From the NCBI GenBank assembly GCA_964538665.1, contig CAZIEB010000005.1, positions 1 to 38,591 of the forward strand: a stretch of 38,591 nt of DNA. The letters run 5' to 3'. The first letter of the stretch is position 1; every line of letters begins with the position of its first letter. Shown here piece by piece: positions 20,573 to 29,885 of the stretch. The notes below the pieces were generated by a model. That model did no database searches. It saw nothing but the letters and a program-made list of their open reading frames with translations, and was not told where the DNA came from. A program made the translations under genes and the position numbers. This stretch comes from JAPUDQ01 sp964538665 (lineage in GTDB: Bacteria > Patescibacteriota > Saccharimonadia > Saccharimonadales > Saccharimonadaceae).

Positions 20573-21658
20573 TTATTTACTAACATTAAACTTGAATTCA
20601 ACCACATCGTCGGGCTGCATAACGTAGTCGCGGCCTTCGGTGCGCATTTTGCCGGCGGCTCTGGCGGCTGATTCTGAGCCTGCAGCGACGAGATCGGGGT
20701 AGGCGATTACTTGGGCAGCGATAAAGCCTTTTTCGAAGTCAGTATGTATCACACCGGCGGCTTGTGGGGCGGTCGAACCTTGGTGGATCGTCCAGGCGCG
20801 GACTTCTTTTGGCCCAGCAGTCAGATAACTTTGCAAACCGAGCGTATGGTAGGCGGCCCGAGCAAGCTGGTGCAGTCCCGACTCACTCACGCCGTAGCTT
20901 TCGAGTAACTCAGCGGCATCTGCCTCGTCGAGCCCACGGAGCTCTTCTTCGAGCTTCGCACAGATAAACACTGTGTCCTGAGGCGCGACGAGCTGTGCAA
21001 GCTCGGCTTTCGTGGCGGTGTTTGCGAGGGTTTCTTCGTCGACGTTGAAGGCGTAGATGACTGGTTTGGATGTTAGACACTGGACGATAGACGATAGACG
21101 AGTGACAAGTTCGGGGTCTGTGCTGATAGGTGTGCCTTTTTCGAGGAATTCTTTGGCATAATCTATGGTATCGATATCTTCACGGATCTTGGGGTTGGCT
21201 TTGGCTTGTTTCTCCAGCGTCGAGCGTCTATTGTCTAACGTCTGTATGTCAGCCAGACATAATTCGGTGTTGATCACGTCGATATCTTGGCGCGGGTTGA
21301 TCTCGGCGTCGTCGTGACGCAAGATATCGCTGTTTTCAAACGCTCGCACGACATGTACGATGGCATCGCATTCGCGGATATTGGCGAGGAACTGGTTGCC
21401 CAAGCCCTCGCCCTTGCTGGCACCGGCCACGAGCCCAGCGATATCGACAAACGTCACGGTGGCTGGGATGACTTTTTGGCTTGCATACATTTTTTGTAGT
21501 ACGGCGAGGCGGTCGTCGGGGACGGGGACAATGCCAGTATTTGGCCCTATCGTCGCAAACGGGTAGTTGGCGGCGAGCGCTCCCGCGTCAGTGAGCGCAT
21601 TAAAAAGCGTCGATTTCCCGACGTTTGGCAGACCCACGATACCAATTGATACACTCAT
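20573..21658 (-). CDS. ychF: Obg-family ATPase/GTPase YchF
   Basis: A 361-aa protein of normal length. P-loop GLPNVGKST (9-17), FVDIAGLVAGASKGEGLGN switch region, the NVDE that replaces NKxD and favours ATP, and a C-terminal TGS-like domain (RAWTIHQGSTAPQAAGVIHT, then DFEKGFIAAQVI and DDVVEFKFNV). YchF associates with ribosomes and modulates stress responses. Two stretches of the coiled-coil region, residues about 139-148 (TLDNRRSTLE) and 183-197 (VTRLSSIVQCLTS), are written in heptad-repeat DNA, without changing the length expected for the family. The ATG follows a minus-strand TATACT by 11 nt; no ribosome site. Confidence 0.96.
   Translation of the reverse strand: MSVSIGIVGLPNVGKSTLFNALTDAGALAANYPFATIGPNTGIVPVPDDRLAVLQKMYASQKVIPATVTFVDIAGLVAGASKGEGLGNQFLANIRECDAIVHVVRAFENSDILRHDDAEINPRQDIDVINTELCLADIQTLDNRRSTLEKQAKANPKIREDIDTIDYAKEFLEKGTPISTDPELVTRLSSIVQCLTSKPVIYAFNVDEETLANTATKAELAQLVAPQDTVFICAKLEEELRGLDEADAAELLESYGVSESGLHQLARAAYHTLGLQSYLTAGPKEVRAWTIHQGSTAPQAAGVIHTDFEKGFIAAQVIAYPDLVAAGSESAARAAGKMRTEGRDYVMQPDDVVEFKFNVSK
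21069..21110 (-). repeat. heptad-repeat array F1 inside ychF
   Basis: Six 7-nt units on the plus strand: GATGTTA-GACACTG-GACGATA-GACGATA-GACGAGT-GACAAGT. They encode, on the minus strand, YchF residues about 183-197. The unit GACGATA is identical to one in array D-left. Confidence 0.75.
21216..21243 (-). repeat. heptad-repeat array F2 inside ychF
   Basis: Four units on the plus strand: AGCGTCG-AGCGTCT-ATTGTCT-AACGTCT, inverted relative to F1 with 105 bp between. AACGTCT is identical to a unit in array D-right. Confidence 0.7.
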
Positions 21659-21669
21659 CTTTAGTGAAT

Positions 21670-21675
21670 AGTATA
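21670..21675 (-). promoter_or_regulatory. -10 box of ychF
   Basis: TATACT on the minus strand, ending 11 nt before the ychF ATG, so the leader is only about 4 nt. It is divergent from the promoter at 21694-21702. Confidence 0.5.
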
Positions 21676-21693
21676 CCCGAAATCATTATCGAG

Positions 21694-21702
21694 TGATATA
21701 CT
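21694..21702 (+). promoter_or_regulatory. extended -10 promoter of the pilus-region start
   Basis: TGA-TATACT (21694-21702), ending 7 nt before ATG 21710. Leaderless arrangement. Confidence 0.55.
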
Positions 21703-21709
21703 GATTGCC

Positions 21710-22129
21710 ATGAGCAGTTTACGCGTATCGAGAAGGGCTAAGTTGGTTATTGTCCTGGTAGTTATGGTGGTAATCGGAGCCGTAACCGGAGGATACTGGT
21801 ATTTTCAGCAAGCAAACCGTGATGCTACTGATGAGCTTCGCGATCCACAAACTGGCCTCACGCCAGCAGAAGAACAAAAAAATGCAACTATTGTCAGTAC
21901 TTCAGCGGCTATAAATGGATCCATAGAATCTATTAATTCAACTACCAAAGAAATTACGCTGAAACAATCAAACGGCGCCGTAATGATGTTAAAAACTGAC
22001 GACAAAACACGCATTGCTAAAGGGGTAAAGTATGAGAAGATTGGTTTCGACGCCCTTACGCCAGGTACAACAGTGTCGATTGGCTACTGGAAAGATTCAA
22101 ACACTGCCTTTGAGGTATGGCAGCCATGA
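21710..22129 (+). CDS. membrane-anchored DUF5666-like protein
   Basis: A 139-aa protein with a basic N-terminus, one membrane segment (LVIVLVVMVVIGAVTGGYW), a polar linker, and an OB-like beta domain (INGSIESINSTTKEITLKQS, then KTDDKTRIAKG and LTPGTTVSIGYWK) matching the look of DUF5666-type domains. The domain faces outside. The next gene starts inside its stop (ATGA), so the pair is co-translated. The function is unknown; the operon position suggests a pilus- or surface-associated role. Confidence 0.75.
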   Translation: MSSLRVSRRAKLVIVLVVMVVIGAVTGGYWYFQQANRDATDELRDPQTGLTPAEEQKNATIVSTSAAINGSIESINSTTKEITLKQSNGAVMMLKTDDKTRIAKGVKYEKIGFDALTPGTTVSIGYWKDSNTAFEVWQP

Positions 22130-24291
22130 CCAACACCTTAGTTAAGCTACTGTTCATCGCAAGCTTTACATCAGTGCTTGTATCTATAGGATATTCAACA
22201 GATACGAAGGCGGCTACAGAAGTTGTCGCTACAAGTGCTGAGACTCAAAATTATGTGCTGTATATACCGTTTCAAGATTACCCACGAAGCGCAAGTAACT
22301 TTCCTCGAGCAACAACGCGAACATGCGGCTCAGATTTCCGGACATACAAATCATCTCCAGTCGTGTTCTCGTCGAGTGGACTCAGCGACGGCAATACATT
22401 TGACGAGAATGGTTCGTGTCGTGCGCCGTCGCGTGATGGCGGTACTAATACCACTATGGTGGACCCAGCAACAGGCTTTACGGGTGGTGCAGGCGCCTGG
22501 ATTTACCCTTCGGCATACGGTAACTGGACGAAAGATACCTCAACTACGACCTCTGGGTGGTACAGAGTAGATAATAGACCACCAAAGTCTCCATTGCGTT
22601 GTACTGATACCACAAGCACAAAGTTAGATGTCGCTTCTTTAAATGCGTACCCACAAATCTGGGGTTCACGTTGTCGAGACGACAAAGACAAATCGTGGTA
22701 CTTTGAGTTGGAAACGCCTCGATGCTCGTTCAACAACGGGACTACTCTGTACCGAAATATTTTTACATTAACCCAAGAGCAAATTGACACAATAAATATG
22801 GCTGGTGCAAGTATGACTCTGGGGCTTGTTGCCGATGACTGGTCGGCAGTCTATATCAATGGGTACTTTGTAAATGCGGAGACTGAAACAGCGACAGTCT
22901 ATTATGATGCAAATATTCTCAAATCATACCTAAACGTCGGCACAAACGTACTTGCGATCCAGGTTTCTGACAAAGGTGTTGAAAGAACAAGTGACTGTTC
23001 GCCAGAAAGTCGCGGTAGTGGCGTCAAATACGCACTTCGTATAGTAACGCCCGACGGATATAACCTTGATCCTAAGTCACAATGCTTCGACAGCGCAGGT
23101 AATATCATTACGGCACCGGTTGCAGCGGGCAGTGTCGTGACTTGTCGCCACAGTTTTCCGATGAAGGCGGGTTCGTTTGATAATATTACGTTGCCTACCA
23201 AATATACTGTTTCGTGTGTGCAAAATTTAGGGGCGACAACCAGTGCTCCATGTTCTGTGCCCGAAACGCCTTCGGGGGGCTGGTCGGTTCCCGGAACGCA
23301 ATATACAAGAGCATCCTTAGCTCCACCAAATTATATACAGGAAATAACATTTACTATTAATGGCCCTGCTGGTAGTAATATTTGCACCAGTATTCGTGTT
23401 AACCCAGGTGGTAAAAATAACTATGGCGGGTATGGTGGTTGGGGAGGTGGCGGAGGTACTGGCCCTCTCACTTCTACCCCCGCCTGTGTTTATATCGGCA
23501 GTGGAGGTGGTGCGGCCGCAGCGCCCCTCGCATACTTCCTCTCCGGTGATGTCTTTGCCAATGGCAATATCCGAGGCGCAACATATACCCTCGGTGGCAT
23601 TACCTACGGCTCCCACGGTGACTATACCGTCATCGGCAATCAGCAAATCACTGACATGGGCTCAAAAGCTGGTGCAACTAGTAGTGCGCTGACCTTTGCG
23701 GCTCCAGCACCGCTTGGGGGTATGATTCGGATACCGTTGGGACCTCCATCACTCAATATGTCAGGTGCCGCATTTACAAACAGCGGCGTCACCTTAACAT
23801 CGTTTACATCGGGCACATATAGTAAGTCTGGGAACGTTGATATTGTGAACTCAACCAATATAAATCAAAACCTCACTCTATATATCGATGGAGATCTCAA
23901 TATCAACGGTAATATCACGGTTGACGACTCCTCTCTATTTGCGGCTGCCCAGCTGCCAAATATCGTCATTGTCGCCAGCGGCAACATCACTATCAATGAA
24001 GGAGTCGACCGCGTCGACGCCACCCTCATCTCACACGGTACCCTCAAGACGTGTGACGCGCCAAAGACCAGCCTATCTGCCTCAGTCTGCAATCAAAAAC
24101 TCGTCATCAATGGCCCAGTCATCGCAAAAAACATCGCTCTGTACCGTACCAACACATCGCCTAGTAGTGAACACCTCGGTGCTGCAGAAACCATCATCTA
24201 TCGCCCAAGTGCACTCATCGTGCCATACCTCCAGCCGACATCAGGGGCGTTGACGACTGAGATTGAGCGTGAATTGCCACCACGATTTTAG
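22126..24291 (+). CDS. large secreted protein linked to the type IV pilus locus
   Basis: A 721-aa protein. The start at ATG 22126 overlaps the previous stop (ATGA), preferred over ATG 22117. A signal peptide (LVKLLFIASFTSVLVSIGYS) precedes a Cys-containing extracellular region, a jelly-roll-like segment (DDWSAVYINGYFVNAETETA), a Gly-rich hinge near residue 440, and a C-terminal beta-helix-like region with short repeated turns (LYIDGDLNINGNITV, VIVASGNITINEG, KLVINGPVIAKNIAL) reminiscent of bactofilin/polymer-forming folds. I do not recognise the family. Its position suggests a pilus-associated adhesin or host-contact protein, but this is inference. Confidence 0.75.
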   Translation: MTNTLVKLLFIASFTSVLVSIGYSTDTKAATEVVATSAETQNYVLYIPFQDYPRSASNFPRATTRTCGSDFRTYKSSPVVFSSSGLSDGNTFDENGSCRAPSRDGGTNTTMVDPATGFTGGAGAWIYPSAYGNWTKDTSTTTSGWYRVDNRPPKSPLRCTDTTSTKLDVASLNAYPQIWGSRCRDDKDKSWYFELETPRCSFNNGTTLYRNIFTLTQEQIDTINMAGASMTLGLVADDWSAVYINGYFVNAETETATVYYDANILKSYLNVGTNVLAIQVSDKGVERTSDCSPESRGSGVKYALRIVTPDGYNLDPKSQCFDSAGNIITAPVAAGSVVTCRHSFPMKAGSFDNITLPTKYTVSCVQNLGATTSAPCSVPETPSGGWSVPGTQYTRASLAPPNYIQEITFTINGPAGSNICTSIRVNPGGKNNYGGYGGWGGGGGTGPLTSTPACVYIGSGGGAAAAPLAYFLSGDVFANGNIRGATYTLGGITYGSHGDYTVIGNQQITDMGSKAGATSSALTFAAPAPLGGMIRIPLGPPSLNMSGAAFTNSGVTLTSFTSGTYSKSGNVDIVNSTNINQNLTLYIDGDLNINGNITVDDSSLFAAAQLPNIVIVASGNITINEGVDRVDATLISHGTLKTCDAPKTSLSASVCNQKLVINGPVIAKNIALYRTNTSPSSEHLGAAETIIYRPSALIVPYLQPTSGALTTEIERELPPRF

Positions 24292-24337
24292 ATGACAAAA
24301 AATTCGAAAAATACGCTTGGAAGTACCAATCTGTTTA

Positions 24338-24346
24338 TGGTAAACT
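24338..24346 (+). promoter_or_regulatory. extended -10 promoter of pilM
   Basis: TGG-TAAACT (24338-24346), 9 nt before ATG 24356. The leader would be two or three nt. Confidence 0.45.
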
Positions 24347-24355
24347 GGCACTAGT

Positions 24356-25402
24356 ATGAAATTATTCCAATCGGTGGGCGATTACTTTGCGCTAGATATC
24401 GGCGTATCTGCAGTGCGCGCAGTCAAATTGCGAGGCAGCGGCTCGTCGTGGGAGCTTGAATCATGTGGAAGCGTACCTATCAATGCCAAGGTTGCCACAT
24501 CAGATGCACCAGAAGACCGCAAAAAGTTATCTGAGGCAATTGCAACACTTATTGGCCAGTCAGGCATCGACGCCAAGAACGTCATTGTCGGTATACCGTC
24601 CCACAAGATGTTCGCAACCGTGATAGATCTACCGGACATGCCAAAATCCGATCTAGACGCGACTCTTCGCTACCAATCAGAACAATACATCCCAATGAAT
24701 CTCGATGAGTCCAAGGTGGACTGGGCATTGCTTGGCAAATCGCCAAACGACCCTTCGAAGAATGAAGTATTGATTGTCAGCGTTGCCAATGCGTTTAGCG
24801 AAGATCGGCTTGATCTCATAGAGGGTCTCGGTCTCAATGTTGTTGCTCTCGAGCCTGATTCACTCGCGATTGTGCGCGCGCTTGTACAGCCCGGCACCAA
24901 AGGAGCTCAGCTGATAGTTAATGTCGGGCATAGTTCTACAGATATCATTGCCACGTTCGACGATAACCCACGCCTTATCCGTGCGCTTCCTGTGGGGCTC
25001 ATGAGTCTCACAAAGTCCATCGAGCAGCGACTGTCCGTCGATGACAAACAAGCATTGCAGTTTTTGCTCAAATTTGGTGTTGTCTCCGACAAACTTGAAG
25101 GGCAGCTCTACCATGCAGTCGAATCAATCCTCGATCAGTTTGCCGGTGAGTTAACCAAGTCAATCACGTTCTTTGAGACACGATATCCAAACATCAAGAT
25201 TAGTTCTATCGTGATGTCCGGATATGGTGAGACAATACCTGGTTTTGCCCAGTATGTCGGCACCAAGACGAATCTTTCGACTGTCGCGAGTGACCCATGG
25301 TCCAGTATCGCATGCAAACCAGATCAGCAAGAAAAACTCCGCGTTGACGGGTCGTCATATGTTGTCGCACTCGGTCTTGCCAAGAGAGGATACTCTGTAT
25401 GA
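24356..25402 (+). CDS. pilM: type IV pilus assembly ATPase-like protein PilM
   Basis: A 348-aa actin-like protein: phosphate-1 motif FALDIGVSAVRAVKL, the conserved IVGIPSHKMFATVIDLPDMP and RYQSEQYIPMNLDESKVDW runs, phosphate-2 LIVNVGHSSTDI and adenosine motif SSIVMSGYGETIPGF. PilM is cytoplasmic and binds the N-terminal tail of PilN, linking the motor to the alignment complex. It overlaps pilN by 4 nt (ATGA). First gene of pilM-N-O. Confidence 0.95.
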   Translation: MKLFQSVGDYFALDIGVSAVRAVKLRGSGSSWELESCGSVPINAKVATSDAPEDRKKLSEAIATLIGQSGIDAKNVIVGIPSHKMFATVIDLPDMPKSDLDATLRYQSEQYIPMNLDESKVDWALLGKSPNDPSKNEVLIVSVANAFSEDRLDLIEGLGLNVVALEPDSLAIVRALVQPGTKGAQLIVNVGHSSTDIIATFDDNPRLIRALPVGLMSLTKSIEQRLSVDDKQALQFLLKFGVVSDKLEGQLYHAVESILDQFAGELTKSITFFETRYPNIKISSIVMSGYGETIPGFAQYVGTKTNLSTVASDPWSSIACKPDQQEKLRVDGSSYVVALGLAKRGYSV

Positions 25403-26100
25403 TTCAAGTAAACCTACTGCCTGATATCAAAAAAGAATACCTCAAGACACTGCGCCTCAAGACGCAAGTTGTATTTGGTTCTTTCTTGATAGCGGTCATA
25501 TCTGTTGCAGCAACAATTGGATCGGCGTTTTTTGTGTATGTCGTACAAGAACGCGTGATAACGGGTGTGCTCGATGATCAGATTGAGGAGAGGTTCCAAG
25601 AGCTGAGCGAAAAACCAACACTCAACCGTGATTTGACCGTTCAAAACCAGCTCAGCGCCTTGCCAGGGCTGCACTCAGAAAAAGAGCGGTATTCTATCAT
25701 CATGGATATGCTGCCAGTCTTGAACCCAGCTCCACCAAACTCTGTCTCACTTTCGACGTTACAGCTGTCTGATGAGAACCAATCCATAACATTTATAGGT
25801 AGAGCGGCGAGTTATGAAGCGCTTGCATCATTTCGTGACTCATTGCGCTTTGCTGACGTCACATACCAATCTGGTGATGCCGCTGAGCCTACCAAAGAAA
25901 AGTTATTCTCAGCTGTGACGATAGACTCTTCGGCATTGAGTGACGACAGGGGACGACAGTTCGTCGCCTTTACAATACGAACGACCTACAAAGAAAGCGC
26001 ATTTGCCGAGTCGGCGTCAAATGTCGCGGTAACGATCCCAAGTATCCAAACATCATCTCAGGCTGATCTGTCAAGAAACTTGTTTGAGGGGGCACAATAA
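25399..26100 (+). CDS. pilN: type IV pilus protein PilN
   Basis: A 233-aa protein starting MIQVNLLPDIKKEYL, which contains the INLLP-type motif that docks into PilM. One membrane segment (VVFGSFLIAVISVAATIGSA) and a periplasm-side/outer coiled coil and ferredoxin-like domain follow. It forms the alignment complex with PilO. The start overlaps the pilM stop (ATGA) and its stop overlaps the pilO start (TAATG). Confidence 0.9.
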   Translation: MIQVNLLPDIKKEYLKTLRLKTQVVFGSFLIAVISVAATIGSAFFVYVVQERVITGVLDDQIEERFQELSEKPTLNRDLTVQNQLSALPGLHSEKERYSIIMDMLPVLNPAPPNSVSLSTLQLSDENQSITFIGRAASYEALASFRDSLRFADVTYQSGDAAEPTKEKLFSAVTIDSSALSDDRGRQFVAFTIRTTYKESAFAESASNVAVTIPSIQTSSQADLSRNLFEGAQ

Positions 26101-26759
26101 TGGCAAAACGTTCAAGTCTCACCAAGCGACGTCTCATCGAGGCGAGCGGCCACAAGATGTTTTATTGGGTTGCTGGCGCATCTGTTGTGCTTGCATTTGC
26201 ACTGGTCGCCTTGCAGTTTATCTTCCAGGACTTTATGTTTAACAACAAAATCATCGATGCAAAAGCAAAAACTGCGCAGACCCTCAGCAAAAACTTCACA
26301 ACTGCCGACGAACTCACAAAGTCCGTTAATAGTGTGGTCTTAAGCGACGAAAATCTCGCCAAGAATCGCTCATTTGATAGACAAGACAACATCGGCGTGG
26401 TAATTGATGCGCTGCCTGTCGAGGCAACCGTGACGTCGCTGCCGGCTGCTATCCAAACAGTCATCGTCCCACGCTCAGGTGTGTCGCTTGTATCTATCTC
26501 AACGCCTAGTGAAGTGACCGCCTTCGAAGATGCGACCGAGATAGCGCCCGTCGAGAGCGAGTACTCCGTCGAGGTTGCCGGGAACTACGATGCGATTAAA
26601 GCATTTCTGCAGCTACTTGAGCGTTCGGTACGTCCAATTCATATCATGTCTATCGACCTGACTGGGACTGACGGAGCGATGCGAGCGAGTATTACGCTCA
26701 AAACATTCCATCAGCCTGCAATCGTGTATCAGCTTAAAGACGAGGTAATCCGACAATGA
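26100..26759 (+). CDS. pilO: type IV pilus protein PilO
   Basis: A 219-aa protein with a short cytoplasmic basic N-terminus, one membrane segment (FYWVAGASVVLAFALVALQF), a coiled-coil stretch, and a C-terminal ferredoxin-like domain (EYSVEVAGNYDAIKAFLQLL, then ERSVRPIHIMSIDLTG) typical of PilO. It pairs with PilN. The next gene starts within its stop codon (ATGA). Confidence 0.88.
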   Translation: MAKRSSLTKRRLIEASGHKMFYWVAGASVVLAFALVALQFIFQDFMFNNKIIDAKAKTAQTLSKNFTTADELTKSVNSVVLSDENLAKNRSFDRQDNIGVVIDALPVEATVTSLPAAIQTVIVPRSGVSLVSISTPSEVTAFEDATEIAPVESEYSVEVAGNYDAIKAFLQLLERSVRPIHIMSIDLTGTDGAMRASITLKTFHQPAIVYQLKDEVIRQ

Positions 26760-27001
26760 AAAAAAGCGATATTGCCGTAATTATCTTGCTGGTGTCCATC
26801 TCGTTGGTAATTGGCTATTTTGTCGGAAGCTGGGTGTTCTCGGCAAACGAGACCAAAGAAGCGACCGTACAGACAGCAGCACCAATCACTTCAGCTATTG
26901 AACCGCCCGACAATCGAATTTTCAACGAAAATGCGGTCAATCCTACTGTCCAGGTGACTATCGGAGAATCCGCCAATGCAAAACCGTTTACCGGAAACTA
27001 A
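26756..27001 (+). CDS. small membrane protein in the pilP position
   Basis: An 81-aa protein with one N-terminal membrane segment (IAVIILLVSISLVIGYFVGS) and a polar, probably disordered tail. It occupies the place where diderm bacteria encode the lipoprotein PilP, but it has no lipobox cysteine and no PilP domain. It is translationally coupled to pilO. Probably an accessory of the PilN-PilO platform; the family is not recognised with certainty. Confidence 0.8.
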   Translation: MKKSDIAVIILLVSISLVIGYFVGSWVFSANETKEATVQTAAPITSAIEPPDNRIFNENAVNPTVQVTIGESANAKPFTGN

Positions 27002-27029
27002 TGCGGCGTAGCCGTTCTGTAGGGGTGGT

Positions 27030-28796
27030 ATGCCTGTTATAACCGAAACAGTCCAACAGCAAATCCAAGATCAGCTTATTTCGAGCAAAGTGCTTACCAA
27101 GGCACAGCTTGATGAGTATCTGGCTGAAGCAAAGGCGCAAAATGTTCCACTTTTGACGCTACTTGTCGACAAAAAGTACGTCAATCCCGAGCAGCTCACC
27201 AAGGCAACTGCGACAGTCTGCAATATCCCGTATGTCAACTTGTCGACCGCGCAAATCAACCAAAACGTCCTCGGACTGCTGAGCAAAGATATCGCTGAGC
27301 GCTACATGGCGGTACCACTCGGCGAGATGCACAATCGACTTGCGGTTGCGATGCTTGACGGCAACAACGTCCAAGCAGTAGATTTCTTGTCGCAGAAGAT
27401 CAATCGTCCGCTCAAAGTCTATATGGCATCCGAAGAGGGCATTCGTCAGGTACTGAGCCAATATCATACTGATTTGGCTGGCGGCGTCAGTGCGGCGGTC
27501 TCTCTTGCGGAGAGTGACAAGCAAGAAAAGGTCAAAATCGAGGGCCTGACTATCTCGCAGGACTCTCCAATCAGCCGTGCGCTTAGCACGATACTGGAGT
27601 ATGCTGCAAAAGCTCGGGCATCTGATGTACATATTGAGCCGCTCGAAAACACGCTCAAGATTCGTTGTCGTATAGATGGCGTGCTGCGCGAAGTCATGAA
27701 ACTGCCAAAAAGTATTGAACCAGCCCTGATATCAAGGGTCAAAATTTTGAGCAATCTCAAAATTGATGAACACCGTACACCGCAAGATGGCCAGTTTGCA
27801 ATTCATATTGACAACCGTGATATCGACCTGCGTATTGCTATTAGCCCTGTGGTGTGGGGAGAGCAAGTAGTGATCAGGCTTCTCGACAAATCAGGTGCGT
27901 CGTTTGACCTTGAAGAGATGGGCTACGTCGGTCGTACGCTCCGCGCGGTCAAGGATGGCATTTCGCGCCCAAATGGCATGATATTGACTTCTGGACCGAC
28001 CGGGTCAGGTAAGTCAACGAGCCTATATGCGCTCGTCAAAGCGATATTTGATGATTCTATCAACATTGTCACGCTCGAAGATCCAGTTGAGTACAAAATC
28101 CAGGGAGTCAATCAGATTCAGGTCAATCCTGATGTCGGGCTAACGTTTGCCAATGGTCTGCGATCAATCCTGCGTCAAGACCCCGATGTCGTGATGGTAG
28201 GGGAGATTCGTGACCGCGAGACTGCCGAACTTGCAGTTCAGGCGTCGCTGACGGGGCATCTTGTCTTTAGCACGCTCCACACCAACTCAGCTGCCGGCGT
28301 GTTGCCGAGGCTCCTGGATATGGGTATAGAGCCATTTTTGATCGCCAGTACCGTCAATACGATTATTGGTCAGCGCTTGGTGCGTCGGATTAGCGAAGAC
28401 AAAAAGAGCTACCAGTCAAATGAGCTCGAGACGAAGTCTATCCAGGAGACGGTAGGGAGCCTCCTTCCAAAAGCCGCGTCAGATGCTGCGCAGATCGAGG
28501 GTGACCTCGGCTACAAAGGACTACCGTTATCAGCCCAAACCAGTTATACTCTAACCAGAGGAGTTGATTCTCCTTTGTCGCCGGGCGGATTTAAGGGTCG
28601 ACTAGGTCTCTATGAGGCCATGCCGGTCTCCGAATCCATCCAAACGCTGATTACGCGTCGCGCGACAAGTTCGGAGATACAGCGACAAGCAATTGCCGAA
28701 GGAATGATCACGATGCGACAAGACGGCTATTTCAAGGCGTTGCAAGGTAGAACGACTATAGACGAAGTCAATAGGGTCGCAAGTAATATGGCATAA
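27030..28796 (+). CDS. pilB: type IV pilus extension ATPase PilB
   Basis: A 588-aa GspE/PilB-type hexameric ATPase. N-terminal MshEN domain (KVLTKAQLDEYLAEAKAQNV, then CNIPYVNL), N2 domain (SDVHIEPLENTLKIRCRIDG), Walker A GPTGSGKS near 322-329, Asp box TLEDPVEYKI, Walker B QDPDVVMVGEIRDRETAEL and His box LTGHLVFSTLHTNSA. The zinc tetracysteine of many PilB proteins is missing. It drives pilin polymerisation from the cytoplasm. A weak purine-rich site (AGGGGTGG) precedes ATG. Confidence 0.95.
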   Translation: MPVITETVQQQIQDQLISSKVLTKAQLDEYLAEAKAQNVPLLTLLVDKKYVNPEQLTKATATVCNIPYVNLSTAQINQNVLGLLSKDIAERYMAVPLGEMHNRLAVAMLDGNNVQAVDFLSQKINRPLKVYMASEEGIRQVLSQYHTDLAGGVSAAVSLAESDKQEKVKIEGLTISQDSPISRALSTILEYAAKARASDVHIEPLENTLKIRCRIDGVLREVMKLPKSIEPALISRVKILSNLKIDEHRTPQDGQFAIHIDNRDIDLRIAISPVVWGEQVVIRLLDKSGASFDLEEMGYVGRTLRAVKDGISRPNGMILTSGPTGSGKSTSLYALVKAIFDDSINIVTLEDPVEYKIQGVNQIQVNPDVGLTFANGLRSILRQDPDVVMVGEIRDRETAELAVQASLTGHLVFSTLHTNSAAGVLPRLLDMGIEPFLIASTVNTIIGQRLVRRISEDKKSYQSNELETKSIQETVGSLLPKAASDAAQIEGDLGYKGLPLSAQTSYTLTRGVDSPLSPGGFKGRLGLYEAMPVSESIQTLITRRATSSEIQRQAIAEGMITMRQDGYFKALQGRTTIDEVNRVASNMA

Positions 28797-28806
28797 CGGG
28801 GGGGCT

Positions 28807-29883
28807 ATGGACACACAAAACACTTCACTGCGGATAGAGACACTTCTCGAAGATGTGATACGCCACAAGGCGAGTGATTTGCATTTGCAGGTCGGTTTAC
28901 CTCCAATTTTGCGTATCGATGGTTCCTTAGTGCCCGCCAATAACACCACGGTGCTCGATGCCGAAAAAGTTGAACAATTGATATTTTCTATTCTCGACGA
29001 GGACCAGCAGCAGATATTGGTCAAAGACAAAGAATTTGACTTTAGTTTTGCGTTCGGTGACCTCGGGCGATTTCGTGTCAATGCCTTTCAAGAGCGGGGC
29101 AATCTTGCCGCCGCCATGCGCTTGATTCCAAACCAGATCCAATCCATCGAAAGTCTCGGTATGCCGGCTATTGTCAATGATTTTGCCGCCTATCCGAGAG
29201 GTCTGGTGCTTGTGACTGGCCCGACTGGCTCAGGTAAGTCTACGACACTTGCGGCGCTTGTCGACAAAATCAATACCGAAAAAGCGCATCATATCATCAC
29301 GATCGAAGATCCTGTCGAATTTACCCACACCAGCAAAAAATCCGTTGTTGTGCAGCGAGAAGTGCACTACGATACCTACTCATTTTCGGCGGCGCTCCGT
29401 AGCTCGCTTCGCCAAGACCCAGATGTCGTGCTGATCGGTGAGATGCGTGACCTTGAGACAATTTCGGCCGCGATTACGATTGCGGAGACAGGGCACCTCG
29501 TGTTTGCCACGCTTCACACCAACTCCGCTGCTCAGTCGATTGACCGTATGATTGACGTCTTCCCGCCGCACCAGCAACCGCAAATTCGTGCTCAGCTGAG
29601 CAATATTCTCATGGCGATTTGTTCGCAGCGACTCGTGCCAGCTATCGGTGGCGGTCGTGTCGCAGCCGCCGAGATATTGATTGCAAATCCGGCAGTCCGC
29701 AATATTATTCGCGAGGGCAAGACGCACCAGCTCGATGCCGTCATACAGACGAGCGGCGATATTGGTATGCAGTCGATGGACAAGACGCTCTATGGCATGG
29801 TGCAAGCCGGTACGATTACGCTTGACCAAGCCCGCAACTACGCCGTAGATCTGTCTGAGCTCGAGAGGATGATGCGAGGCTAG
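28807..29883 (+). CDS. pilT: type IV pilus retraction ATPase PilT
   Basis: A 358-aa protein of usual PilT length: N-terminal PAS-like domain (ASDLHLQVGLPPILRIDG), Walker A GPTGSGKS near 138-145, Walker B QDPDVVLIGEMRDLETI, His box TGHLVFATLHTNSA, and the AIRNLIRE-type retraction motif as AVRNIIREGK. Retraction gives twitching motility and can pull DNA inward. It starts 10 nt after pilB behind a G-rich ribosome site. Confidence 0.95.
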   Translation: MDTQNTSLRIETLLEDVIRHKASDLHLQVGLPPILRIDGSLVPANNTTVLDAEKVEQLIFSILDEDQQQILVKDKEFDFSFAFGDLGRFRVNAFQERGNLAAAMRLIPNQIQSIESLGMPAIVNDFAAYPRGLVLVTGPTGSGKSTTLAALVDKINTEKAHHIITIEDPVEFTHTSKKSVVVQREVHYDTYSFSAALRSSLRQDPDVVLIGEMRDLETISAAITIAETGHLVFATLHTNSAAQSIDRMIDVFPPHQQPQIRAQLSNILMAICSQRLVPAIGGGRVAAAEILIANPAVRNIIREGKTHQLDAVIQTSGDIGMQSMDKTLYGMVQAGTITLDQARNYAVDLSELERMMRG

Positions 29884-29885
29884 CG

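Noticed and set aside
25399..26759. Alternative genetic code (UGA read as Gly, as in Gracilibacteria)
   Set aside because: UGA ends pilM and pilO at ATGA overlaps with normal protein lengths, and conserved glycines are encoded by GGN.
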